Shown in pieces: positions 25,220 to 33,476 of a stretch of 40,607 nucleotides of DNA. Within the stretch, counting starts at the first letter, position 1. The number at the start of each line of letters is the position of its first letter. The notes under the pieces are model-generated. The model saw only the letters and a program-made list of their open reading frames with translations. It searched no databases and was not told the origin of the DNA. Source of the DNA: Ignavibacteria bacterium (lineage in GTDB: Bacteria > Bacteroidota > Ignavibacteria > Tepidaquicellales > OLB5); assembly GCA_030835025.1 (NCBI GenBank), contig JAUQWS010000117.1, forward strand, positions 1 through 40,607. The letters run 5' to 3'. The translations under genes were made by a program, and so were the position numbers.

Positions 25220-26560
25220 TTATAACTTTTTAAACAGCCAGTAGCTGAATCCTGCAAGTATTCTTGCATCTGTTTTATAGATCCTGTTAATTAGCATTTG
25301 TCCCTGTATATCCACAGAGAACTGCGGCATCGGGCGGTATGTAATACCGAGCGAACCGCTCAAAGAATTCACTTTGTCTGATTCGAATGCATCACCAATT
25401 CTGTAATTGGAATATCCTGCCGATACAGAACCGGAAAGCTTTTCGGGTACTATTTGTCTTTGGTAATAACCATAGACTCCGTCAGATTCTCCTGAATATC
25501 CCATATAACGAGTGAACGAAAGCCCGAAATTCGGATGAGTAAATCCTGCCTGCAATTTCAGCGAATTATTGCTTGTTTCGGCAAACTCCAAGTCTTGTGT
25601 TGACCGGTCACTCTTATCATATATGACTACTCCAGCTCTTCCGAAAATATTGATTCCGTTTTTCAGAGTATAATCTACTCCACCGGATATTTCCTGGTTC
25701 TTATTATAATTGAAGACCCAGAATATACTATTGTATGTAAAGTGCGGCTCTCTGTAAATATATTCAGCAAACACCCTCCAGTTATTGGGCAGCGTTACCC
25801 TTACATTTGCCTCGGCACGGTAGAGCTTCATTAAACCAACATCGTAGTAAACACGGCCAAAGAAATTGTGTTTGCTCAAATAAGTGTAATTAAGATCAAG
25901 CCCTGCCAGCTGCTCTGCCGGACCGTCGAAAGTAATTGTTCTTTCAACAAGGCTGTAAACACTATCAGCTCTGAAGGTTGTATAAGCTTCCGGTGTCCGC
26001 TTCTTGTTTGAGTAACTGAGTGAAGCAGTGAGGTCCTTAACACCATAGTAGCTGAACTGAGCCCCAAAATGGTAATTATCCTTGATTTCCGGGTATTTCT
26101 TGAATTCATAAGTATACGGGGCGAGGGCTCCCCCGTATAACATGAACTGGTATTCTTTAAACTTACCAGCTTTCACTTTAAGATTCAGGCCGTCTAGAGT
26201 ACCCTTGCCTGTTCCGGCAAAAATATTCTGCCTGCCCAGTTTCACATCAAGAACGCCAAAGAGATTTGAGCCTTTTACATACAGGTTATAAAACCTGTAA
26301 GCAAAGCCCCTTCCGGTCTTTTCAATAATATCTTCTTCGGTCTGGGCAAGTGTGTTAAAGCTCCATTGAGCTCCTTTAAACTCCAGCAGATAGTTCTGGT
26401 AGCCTCTCAAATGGGTTGTCTTTGCATCAGAGCTTGTCGAAAGGCTATCTATTCTTTGCCAGCCGTAAAAGTAGTTGTTAAACCTGAAATTTATTGATTG
26501 AGCTGTAATCATAGTGGAGAAAAATAAACAGCCCAACAATAAGATTAGTTTAGGTTTCAT
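25220..26560 (-). CDS. outer-membrane beta-barrel (porin-like) protein
   Basis: 446 residues. Signal peptide KPKLILLLGCLFFSTMITAQ, then alternating strands with aromatic ends typical of a barrel (INFRFNNYFYGWQRID, YQNYLLEFKGAQWSFN, LDVKLGRQNIFAG, FGAQFSYYGVKDLTASLSYS, VFAEYIYREPHF). The protein ends ILAGFSYWLFKKL, with an aromatic residue near the C-terminus rather than as the last residue. About 18-22 strands would fit the length. No heme motif. Placed between a tetraheme and a 14-heme gene, it is the likely sheath of a porin-cytochrome conduit, as in MtrB/Pcc systems, though I see no clear sequence kinship to MtrB. Confidence 0.82.
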   Translation of the reverse strand: MKPKLILLLGCLFFSTMITAQSINFRFNNYFYGWQRIDSLSTSSDAKTTHLRGYQNYLLEFKGAQWSFNTLAQTEEDIIEKTGRGFAYRFYNLYVKGSNLFGVLDVKLGRQNIFAGTGKGTLDGLNLKVKAGKFKEYQFMLYGGALAPYTYEFKKYPEIKDNYHFGAQFSYYGVKDLTASLSYSNKKRTPEAYTTFRADSVYSLVERTITFDGPAEQLAGLDLNYTYLSKHNFFGRVYYDVGLMKLYRAEANVRVTLPNNWRVFAEYIYREPHFTYNSIFWVFNYNKNQEISGGVDYTLKNGINIFGRAGVVIYDKSDRSTQDLEFAETSNNSLKLQAGFTHPNFGLSFTRYMGYSGESDGVYGYYQRQIVPEKLSGSVSAGYSNYRIGDAFESDKVNSLSGSLGITYRPMPQFSVDIQGQMLINRIYKTDARILAGFSYWLFKKL

Positions 26561-26589
26561 CTTTTTATGGTTTATTTAGAATCGCATTA

Positions 26590-27153
26590 TTATTCTTTTG
26601 GTTTTGCATGCTGAATCTTTGCCCACATTTCTTCATAATTAAAGCCTTTAAAGTTCGGGCTTTCTGAATTATGGCATGTTGTGCAAAATGCTGCGCCATC
26701 AGTGTGGACAGTTAAACCGTTTTCGATGGCCTTTTGTTTATCCTTCATGATGGAAAGCTTTTTGTATTCTGAACCGGGACCGTGGCATGTTTCACATTGA
26801 ACGCCGTCTTCTTTGCTGAATGAACTCTCAAATTCAGAAGGATCCATATCTTTCCCTAAAACATGGCACTTTAAACACTGCGGTGTTTCAGCGGCAGGCG
26901 TTGTGAAACCTTTTTCCTTCGCAATTGCGTCTGCTTCAGGAGTCTGGAGTGTCTTGAAAGCCTGTGAATGTTTGCTGTTCTGCCATATATCCAGCTGCTT
27001 ACCCTGTGAATCTGTTTTGTGGCATGCTCCGACACATGTTGTGGCTCCAACATACTTAAAAGCACCCGATTTGTGCACATCATCACCTGACTTGAAGCTC
27101 AATGCCGCAAATCCGATAATCAAAAAAACTGCTAAAGTTAATTTGGTTTTCAT
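26590..27153 (-). CDS. tetraheme cytochrome, c554-like
   Basis: 187 residues with a cleavable signal (KTKLTLAVFLIIGFAALSF). Motifs: CVGACH (CX3CH), CLKCH, CETCH and CTTCH. The arrangement YVGATTCVGACHK, IWQNSKHSQAFKTL, then VQCETCHGPGSEYKK is the pattern of the cytochrome c554 family, periplasmic electron shuttles. The unusual spacing of the first motif is common in that family. AAAGAGGT precedes the ATG. It lies 58 bases downstream of the 18-heme gene and is a good candidate for the small soluble carrier between inner-membrane and outer-membrane parts. Confidence 0.88.
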   Translation of the reverse strand: MKTKLTLAVFLIIGFAALSFKSGDDVHKSGAFKYVGATTCVGACHKTDSQGKQLDIWQNSKHSQAFKTLQTPEADAIAKEKGFTTPAAETPQCLKCHVLGKDMDPSEFESSFSKEDGVQCETCHGPGSEYKKLSIMKDKQKAIENGLTVHTDGAAFCTTCHNSESPNFKGFNYEEMWAKIQHAKPKE

Positions 27154-27211
27154 TCTCTTTTACCTCTTTCGTTTTGGTTGTATGCTATTTAATTTAATTG
27201 TATTAGATCCA

Positions 27212-29263
27212 TTATTTGATCAAACTTTTTACTTTCTTTTTCTTTTCATTCAGGACTGTTGTCACAAGATCATAATTATGTACATAAATACTTGGATATG
27301 AATTAAGCTGGTTCAATATCTTCCTTGCTTCCTCTACTTCTGCTTTATCCTCACTGGTCAGTTCAAGTCCTTTTGTCTGCTGAATTAGTTCATTCAGTTC
27401 CGCAGTAATTTTCTTTACATCCGACTTCCACTCGCCCATCATATCGTCATAACCTGCCTCGTGACACTTAAGGCAGATCATTTTATCCGGTTTTACAACC
27501 TTATCCGCCGAAACATGACAATCACCGCAGCCGGCGCCGCCTGCTTTCATAAAATCAGGCTGGTTCTTGTTCAAATAGCTGCCATTATACACCTGCTCCT
27601 GGAACTTGTGGCATTTTGCGCAGCTTTCATTGGATTTACTCTGCGAATGATGACAACTGTTACAGGTTTCCTTGGTCTGAGTCAACTGACCATGTTTCTG
27701 CTCATTTGAATGACACTTGTTGCAGGAAATCTTATTGCTGATAATATGCTGATTATGCGAGAAATTCATATCAAACTTTTTGACTGAAATCTCCTGTATT
27801 CCGGAGTGGCAGCTAAAGCACTCATTTGGAATGAACTCAGAGTCTGATCTGAATTCCGGAAGTGAGTTGGCAGCTCCAACGGTTGTAAGTGCAGTTTTCA
27901 TCAAGCCGTACGCACCGATAAGAAGCTTATCAGCAAATTGTATGTTATGCACGCTCTTTCCTACTTCAACTATCCTGATATTATGTTCAGCCTGCTTCAA
28001 CAGTTCTTCAGCTTCATTTTTTCTGCTGCTCGAACTTCTTGAGATTATCGGAACAACAGTCTTGTATATTGAGCTTATCGTGGCAAGCCTCTTTGTTGTA
28101 CCTGCTTTCCATTGCACTAAAAGATTGTCATATCCTTTTCCATGACACTTTTCACATGCTTTGCCGCCTGATTTTGATGTATTGATGTCCATCTTATCCA
28201 TTTCATGGAAAATATGGCAGCCACGGCAATTTATGCCGTTGATAAACATTGCACTGGGTGATTTCTCTACATTAAAACCGTTTTCACCTGTGTATAAACT
28301 CACCTGTGAAGTATGGGCATTTGTATGACAGCTCTGGCAATCCGGCGGTTCATTCGGGTCCATCTTCTGAATCCTGTGGTCGATCTGGCTATGACAAGAG
28401 AAACACTTCATACTGTGATTCTTTATGTGCGTTTCGTGCATAAACTTAGTGTCATCAAACTTGTCAAGCCTCTCAGTTTCAAAGTGGCATTGGTAACACC
28501 TTTCTTTTCCAACATCACCCTTGCCTGTAATAGTATTTGTATGGCAATCTAAGCATGCCAGTTTGTTTTCAACAACATTAGTGTGATCGTACCTGAAACT
28601 TGCCATCTGCTCTTTTGACTTGTTCTCCCAGCTGTGACAGGTATTGCAGTTTGAAAGTTTATCATATTTGTGTTCGGGGTCATCTGATCTCTTAAAGTGG
28701 CATGTGAAGCAAGTCGCTTCAGTGACCTCTATGTGCGAGCCCTGGACTACCTGCGAGTGGCAGCTTGTGCATTTGAGCGTTTTCCCCCTTCGCTGTTCCT
28801 GAAGGTGGTTCTTATGACTGAACATCACACCCTTAAAATTGTACAATGAATCCTTGATGTTCTGCATTTCATGGCACCCGGAGCGCGCGCAGGTATTATC
28901 GGGAATCTCTGCCCATGGTTTCCGTTTTTTATAGGACATTGAAATGTAGTTCACTATCTGAACAAGTCCGTTCACTTTTCCGCGGATAGTTCCGGATATA
29001 CCAGGCTCAAAATGACACTCCACACAATCAACTTTGTTGTGTGCCGATGTCCTCCAGCTTTGATAGAATGTTTCCATGTAATGGCAGGTCGGGCAGAAAG
29101 CAGGCCTTGAAGTGTATTCTGCTGCAGCTGAAGTAAGAAATAACAGAAATATAATGAAAGTTGAAAAGTATTTAAGGAAACGCAATGGTTTGCTGCCGCG
29201 CTTATAGAAATCCCTGATCTTTATGTAGACACCTTTGGTTTTACTGAGTATATTGGATACCAT
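27212..29263 (-). CDS. NapC-like 18-heme membrane-anchored cytochrome
   Basis: 683 residues. An uncleaved N-terminal anchor (FLKYFSTFIIFLLFLTSAAA) is followed by AFCPTCHYMETFYQSWRTSA, the CxxCHxM pattern of NapC/NirT/CymA quinol dehydrogenases, then DCVECHFEPGISGTIRGKVN. After that come many more hemes: 17 CXXCH and one CX4CH (CARSGCH) in total, grouped in two blocks (about residues 50-400 and 480-620) around a helical linker. Canonical NapC proteins have four hemes and about 200 residues, so this is a much enlarged form. It would take electrons from quinol and pass them into the periplasm. It follows the NrfD-like gene across a 106-base gap with a hairpin. Confidence 0.88.
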   Translation of the reverse strand: MVSNILSKTKGVYIKIRDFYKRGSKPLRFLKYFSTFIIFLLFLTSAAAEYTSRPAFCPTCHYMETFYQSWRTSAHNKVDCVECHFEPGISGTIRGKVNGLVQIVNYISMSYKKRKPWAEIPDNTCARSGCHEMQNIKDSLYNFKGVMFSHKNHLQEQRRGKTLKCTSCHSQVVQGSHIEVTEATCFTCHFKRSDDPEHKYDKLSNCNTCHSWENKSKEQMASFRYDHTNVVENKLACLDCHTNTITGKGDVGKERCYQCHFETERLDKFDDTKFMHETHIKNHSMKCFSCHSQIDHRIQKMDPNEPPDCQSCHTNAHTSQVSLYTGENGFNVEKSPSAMFINGINCRGCHIFHEMDKMDINTSKSGGKACEKCHGKGYDNLLVQWKAGTTKRLATISSIYKTVVPIISRSSSSRKNEAEELLKQAEHNIRIVEVGKSVHNIQFADKLLIGAYGLMKTALTTVGAANSLPEFRSDSEFIPNECFSCHSGIQEISVKKFDMNFSHNQHIISNKISCNKCHSNEQKHGQLTQTKETCNSCHHSQSKSNESCAKCHKFQEQVYNGSYLNKNQPDFMKAGGAGCGDCHVSADKVVKPDKMICLKCHEAGYDDMMGEWKSDVKKITAELNELIQQTKGLELTSEDKAEVEEARKILNQLNSYPSIYVHNYDLVTTVLNEKKKKVKSLIK

Positions 29264-29312
29264 TTTGTCCTTATGAATTATTTCGAACTACTTCTTACAA
29301 TTAATTTCTAAG

Positions 29313-29337
29313 CTCTAAAAACTCAAGTGCCTTGAGT
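29313..29337 (-). terminator. hairpin between NrfD-like and 18-heme genes
   Basis: Minus-strand ACTCAAG-GCA-CTTGAGT followed by TTTT. A 7-bp stem with a U tract inside the operon. It could end part of the transcripts or mark an mRNA processing point, lowering expression of the downstream genes. The stem is only moderately GC-rich, so it is likely a partial terminator. Confidence 0.5.
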
Positions 29338-29369
29338 CAAATTTAAACAAAATTGAGAATAATTGCCAT

Positions 29370-30530
29370 TCAACTTGCACCCTTTTTCTCAAAAAAGGGA
29401 AATAATCTATCAAAAAGCATCAATAACAAAAACGGCACTATAACAATACCTATTGATACTAACAATCCTTCTTTATCAAAATATCCCGGAAAGTATTCTG
29501 TAAATCCCCTCATGCTCTTAGAAACAAGTTGACCGCCGATCACTACATTCCACCTCATCAAAAGTACTTGTATTAACAGCATTCCCGAAGCTATCCATAT
29601 AAGCGTGTTTTTCAGTTTAATATTCAGATTCTTTGCGATCGAGGTTACAGAGAGTATCAGAAACGGACCAATTGAGAAAACAAAAATCTGCAAATAAACA
29701 TATGAAATTTTCAATTTCCCGTTTATGAGTTGTTCCAGGACACCCCATCTTTCCGTTCTTTCATATGATATGGAAAGTACTTCCATTAGTTCCAGAATTA
29801 CGGCAATAATCATAAATCCCCACAGCCATTTTGACATCAATTCATAGCTTTCCTGGTTCACTTGTTTTCTCCTGAGCCAGTGAACAAACTGATAGAGAAA
29901 TATCAACACTGCAAGTCCAGACACAATTGCAGAAAAGATAAAGATAATGAACATTAATGGTGTTGACCACCATAAGTTTGCCTTAATGGAACCGAACAGG
30001 AATCCCACATACCCATGCAAAATACACGCTACCGGGATTCCAAACGCAGCCAGGAAAGTCACAACTTTTCTGTCATATTTTTTGGTATTCTCATTGATAT
30101 TTACATCTCCAAGTATAAGGATCCTGTAGATTGTTTTTGCCAGTCCTTTGGAGTTCCTGTATTTTTCAATAAAATCCTCGCGATAGCTGAACCAAATCTC
30201 CAAAACCACAACAATCATATAGAAAAGGTAAACAAATCCAAAGCCGCTCATTGCAGAATTAAAATTCGGTGTTACCATAATATTAAAAGCTCTGTCCGGC
30301 CTGCCGAGATGGTTCAGAAGCGGAACAGTTGCAAAGCAAAGAAATGCCAGTGAAGAAACAAGAGCGAATCTCGCTATCGGCTTCAGTTTCTCCATTCCGA
30401 ACACATGATAAAAAGAAGAGACAATAAATGCACCTGCAACCATACCTGTTATATAGGGATACAAAACTATCATGACAGTCCATGTTACATGAAGCTCATT
30501 GGGGAAAACAAAACTATCCGGTCCCTGCAT
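29370..30530 (-). CDS. NrfD/PsrC-family membrane quinol subunit
   Basis: 386 residues, eight or more membrane helices. Typical NrfD features: the opening HVTWTVMIVLYPYITGMVAG, PLLNHLGRPDRAFNIMVTPN and a long cytoplasmic loop after helix 3. No heme or Fe-S motif. It starts one base after the stop codon of the four-cluster Fe-S gene, so the two form an Fe-S/NrfD pair that moves electrons between menaquinol and periplasmic carriers. There is no molybdopterin catalytic subunit nearby, so it is not a polysulfide or nitrite reductase by itself. Confidence 0.9.
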   Translation of the reverse strand: MQGPDSFVFPNELHVTWTVMIVLYPYITGMVAGAFIVSSFYHVFGMEKLKPIARFALVSSLAFLCFATVPLLNHLGRPDRAFNIMVTPNFNSAMSGFGFVYLFYMIVVVLEIWFSYREDFIEKYRNSKGLAKTIYRILILGDVNINENTKKYDRKVVTFLAAFGIPVACILHGYVGFLFGSIKANLWWSTPLMFIIFIFSAIVSGLAVLIFLYQFVHWLRRKQVNQESYELMSKWLWGFMIIAVILELMEVLSISYERTERWGVLEQLINGKLKISYVYLQIFVFSIGPFLILSVTSIAKNLNIKLKNTLIWIASGMLLIQVLLMRWNVVIGGQLVSKSMRGFTEYFPGYFDKEGLLVSIGIVIVPFLLLMLFDRLFPFFEKKGAS

Positions 30531-30531
30531 T

Positions 30532-31290
30532 TTATTTTACCTCCATATCCAATCCGATATAATAACATTTCGGATTCGTGCCCAATTCGGGCTTCAGAAG
30601 TCCGTATCTTCTTTCGTGCAGAATTCTTCTTATTTTGCTGTTTGGATCCTTTAAGTTCCCGAAGATCCTTGCATTTCTGGGACAAGCGTCCACGCATGCC
30701 GGGGCTTCGCCTCTGTGTATCCTGTGATAACACAATGTACATTTATCTGCAACACCTTTTTCGTGGTCAATGTATCTGCAGCCGTAAGGACACGCCTGAA
30801 CACAATAGCCGCATCCAACACATCTTTCCTTATCAATTAATACAACTCCGTCAGGTGATTCATATGTTGCGCCCACGGGACATACCTGTGTGCAGGCTGA
30901 ATCGTAACAATGGTTGCAAAGTTTGGGTACAAAAAAAGCTTTCACTATCTGCGTCTCATCAAAATTATCATCCTTAAACCCTCCGAGAGATCCGTTTGGA
31001 GAATCGACCCTGACATTTTCATTCTTATCTATTTCGTACCTTTCAACCCATGTCCTGAAATAGGTATCAGGAACATTATTCTCGATCTTACATGCTCTCA
31101 CACATGCACCGCAGCCTATACATCTTGTTGTATCAACAATAAATCCCCAGTCAAATTTAAGCAGGTCTTCGTTTGTTTGATAGAAGATCTCCTTATCAGT
31201 TTTAGTGAAAGCAAAGACCGAGCCAACAAGCAATCCTGCCGTTGAATAGAGTCCCAGTTTCAGAAACTGACGTCTTTCGATCTTTTCCAT
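30532..31290 (-). CDS. Tat-exported four-cluster ferredoxin (PsrB/NrfC-like)
   Basis: 252 residues. Twin-arginine signal ERRQFLKLGLYSTAGLLVG at the N-terminus. Four cysteine sets, CIGCGACVRAC, CNHCYDSACTQVCP, CVGCGYCVQACP and CTLCYH with CVDACP, support four [4Fe-4S] clusters. It lacks the C-terminal anchor of the HybA-like protein at 6958. Partner of the adjacent NrfD-like protein on the periplasmic face. The two Fe-S/NrfD pairs in this window belong to different subtypes (HybAB-like and PsrBC-like), so they are probably not a recent duplication. Confidence 0.9.
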   Translation of the reverse strand: MEKIERRQFLKLGLYSTAGLLVGSVFAFTKTDKEIFYQTNEDLLKFDWGFIVDTTRCIGCGACVRACKIENNVPDTYFRTWVERYEIDKNENVRVDSPNGSLGGFKDDNFDETQIVKAFFVPKLCNHCYDSACTQVCPVGATYESPDGVVLIDKERCVGCGYCVQACPYGCRYIDHEKGVADKCTLCYHRIHRGEAPACVDACPRNARIFGNLKDPNSKIRRILHERRYGLLKPELGTNPKCYYIGLDMEVK

Positions 31291-31367
31291 GACTATCTCT
31301 TTACTTTGATTCAGTTGCTTAAAAAAATCTGCTTCTGGTACTTTTGAAACAGTAATTCATGAATATT

Positions 31368-32639
31368 TTAATGACACAATTTGCAAAAATCTTCATTATG
31401 ACAGTTGCTGCAGAGCGCCTTTCCTTTTTGTAAAATAAAGTCTTTGTGCGTATCTCCAAAATCTTTGGGATGCGGCATTTCCAGTTTATGGCATGAATTG
31501 CACGAATTCTTTCTGTGGCAATTCTCACATGATGACGGATTCTTTATTCCAAACTCTTTATGATCCTTTCGCCAGTCCGCCTTGTGAGAAGAAGGTTTGT
31601 TCTTCATGTGACAGTTTATGCAGGAATTCTCAGAATGGCATTTCTGGCAAACTTGACGGCTGTTTGCTCCGAATTCCCTGTGCTGGCTTAACCAATTAAG
31701 AGAATGCGGATTCTGCTTCTCTGTCAGATCCATTTCGTGGACCTGATTCTCGTGGCAATTAAGGCAAATCCTTTCATCACTTTTTGAAACTATTTCCGAA
31801 CCTCCAACATGCCCCGGCCAATCTATTTTTGGCGGATATTTCTCGTCTTTGAATGATTTCCTTTCGTGGCACAACAGGCAGAACTTTGCATTGCCGTTTT
31901 TGAAGATCCTTCCTGCAGATTCATTCTCTTTATGGAATTGATGACAGGTACGGCACTCGATATGTTTACTGTGAGACTTCGTGCTGAATTCCTTTACAAT
32001 TCCTGAATGACAATCTTTGCACTCAAATACCGTTGGATGATTTTCAACTTCTTTTGGACTCTTTTCGGGTTTATCTTTGTGACAATCCGAGCATTTGTAT
32101 ACAATCGGATGAATCCTCGATCTTTGAATATCACTTAAAAGAAACAGGGGTTCGTGGGGGCTATGACACTCGATACATTTTGTTTTCAAGTCACTTACTT
32201 TAAGGAACCCATAATGTTCCGACTGATCTATTTGAGGGAAATCACCCGGCCTTGCTTTGAGTTTCCTGTGGCAATATAAACAACCTTCCAGGTTGTATTC
32301 CTTTTCAAGCTGTGCAGCCTGCCTGGTGATACCTTTAAGGCTGTCTCCGTTAAAATAAGCCACGTGAACGTTTCCTGCACCATGGCAATCAACACAGGGC
32401 ACGTTGTAGTGTGCATCTTTTTGTTTGACTCTGTAAATCTCTGTGTGGCACTTACCGCAGGTAGCTGAATTTTGATTCAGCACTTCCTGCTTAAGGATCT
32501 CATTGTTGGCATCCCATCTGTAATTGCCATACTCCCCGTAAGAATCAGGCTGCATTGATTTGCGTACAATTAATCCCACAAACAAAAGGAAAAATGTTAA
32601 AGAGAAAATATATATAATATGACGTTTATCTTTAAACAA
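31368..32639 (-). CDS. 15-heme membrane-anchored cytochrome
   Basis: 423 residues. N-terminal anchor IIYIFSLTFFLLFVGLIVRK, then fifteen CXXCH motifs (first CGKCH, last CKLCH). The polypeptide stops directly after the final CKLCH, with no residue beyond the heme-ligating histidine. Histidine-rich spacers (SEHYGFLK, SKSHSKHIEC, WLSQHREFG, DTHKDF) suit bis-histidine coordination. The start is TTG at 32639, nine bases after the cytochrome b gene; the next in-frame ATG would remove the anchor. It lies between the cytochrome b and the Fe-S/NrfD pair and probably collects electrons from either. Confidence 0.88.
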   Translation of the reverse strand: MFKDKRHIIYIFSLTFFLLFVGLIVRKSMQPDSYGEYGNYRWDANNEILKQEVLNQNSATCGKCHTEIYRVKQKDAHYNVPCVDCHGAGNVHVAYFNGDSLKGITRQAAQLEKEYNLEGCLYCHRKLKARPGDFPQIDQSEHYGFLKVSDLKTKCIECHSPHEPLFLLSDIQRSRIHPIVYKCSDCHKDKPEKSPKEVENHPTVFECKDCHSGIVKEFSTKSHSKHIECRTCHQFHKENESAGRIFKNGNAKFCLLCHERKSFKDEKYPPKIDWPGHVGGSEIVSKSDERICLNCHENQVHEMDLTEKQNPHSLNWLSQHREFGANSRQVCQKCHSENSCINCHMKNKPSSHKADWRKDHKEFGIKNPSSCENCHRKNSCNSCHKLEMPHPKDFGDTHKDFILQKGKALCSNCHNEDFCKLCH

Positions 32640-32648
32640 TATATTACT

Positions 32649-33476
32649 CTATTCTTTCTTGCCTTTAGTTTCTTCTTCGTTTTCTTTTTTATCCAATTGT
32701 TCTTCCGTTACATCAAGCGGTTTATCAACGGGAGCTTCAGTTATTTCCTCAGCGATTTCTTCTGTTACCTCTGTTTCATCTGTTCCTTCAAGTCTTTTCA
32801 ATTCAAGGGGGTGTTCATGCTCCATCTCTTCACGCGTAAGGTATCCCTTATACCACGCCTTGTTCATCGGGAATGAATCCGGATTAAGGAATATGAAATA
32901 AAAATGCCATACAAGAATAGCAAGTGAAGCAAGAATTGCTTCATAGTAATGAATAGCAGTAGCAACATCCATTCCCATTGTGCCCACATACTTCAGGAAA
33001 GTATTTTCAAACCATAAGACAGTACCTGTGCCGCCCATTATGACCGTTCCCCAAACAACTGCCCAGTATTCCATTTTTTCAACATAAGAAAATCTTCCCA
33101 TCAAGGGTTTTTCCTCAGATTTCCCGACAAGGTACAGCATTGAATCCCTGAAATCAGCAACATCCTGCTTTACTGGAAAGAAATCTCTGATCAGCTGCCT
33201 GCCGCTTGGAGTGAAGATCACATAATACAAGTGGTATAGCGATGCAACTATCATTACAACCGAGGCGATCCTGTGTACAATTCCTCTTGCCTCAAAAGCG
33301 TTTTCACCGATTATGAACACGATCCACTTCACCCAGAAAGATTCAGGAAATTTCAGTCCAAACCCTGTCAGGATGAGAACTATAAAACTGGAAAAAAGCA
33401 AAAAGTGCTGGATCCTTTCATTGAAGTTCATCCTAAGGAACTTCTCATCTATCAATTTTCTTTCTTCTGAACTCAT
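32649..33476 (-). CDS. membrane cytochrome b (FdhI/HydC-type)
   Basis: 275 residues, four membrane helices (about 26-43, 68-87, 137-155, 183-202). Histidines in NERIQHFLLFS, GIVHRIASVV, SLYHLYYVIF, AIHYYEAIL and LVWHFYFIF are placed as in the di-heme cytochrome b subunits of formate dehydrogenase and Ni-Fe hydrogenase. It should oxidise menaquinol. The last about 60 residues are a Glu/Lys-rich tail without structure signals, unusual for the family. It overlaps the upstream 19-heme gene by four bases (ATGA), so the two are probably made as a bc pair similar in idea to Geobacter CbcL or Cbc complexes. Confidence 0.88.
   Translation of the reverse strand: MSSEERKLIDEKFLRMNFNERIQHFLLFSSFIVLILTGFGLKFPESFWVKWIVFIIGENAFEARGIVHRIASVVMIVASLYHLYYVIFTPSGRQLIRDFFPVKQDVADFRDSMLYLVGKSEEKPLMGRFSYVEKMEYWAVVWGTVIMGGTGTVLWFENTFLKYVGTMGMDVATAIHYYEAILASLAILVWHFYFIFLNPDSFPMNKAWYKGYLTREEMEHEHPLELKRLEGTDETEVTEEIAEEITEAPVDKPLDVTEEQLDKKENEEETKGKKE

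Noticed and set aside
29370-31290. Polysulfide or nitrite reductase
   Set aside because: The Fe-S/NrfD pair lacks a molybdopterin or NrfA-type catalytic subunit in the window.
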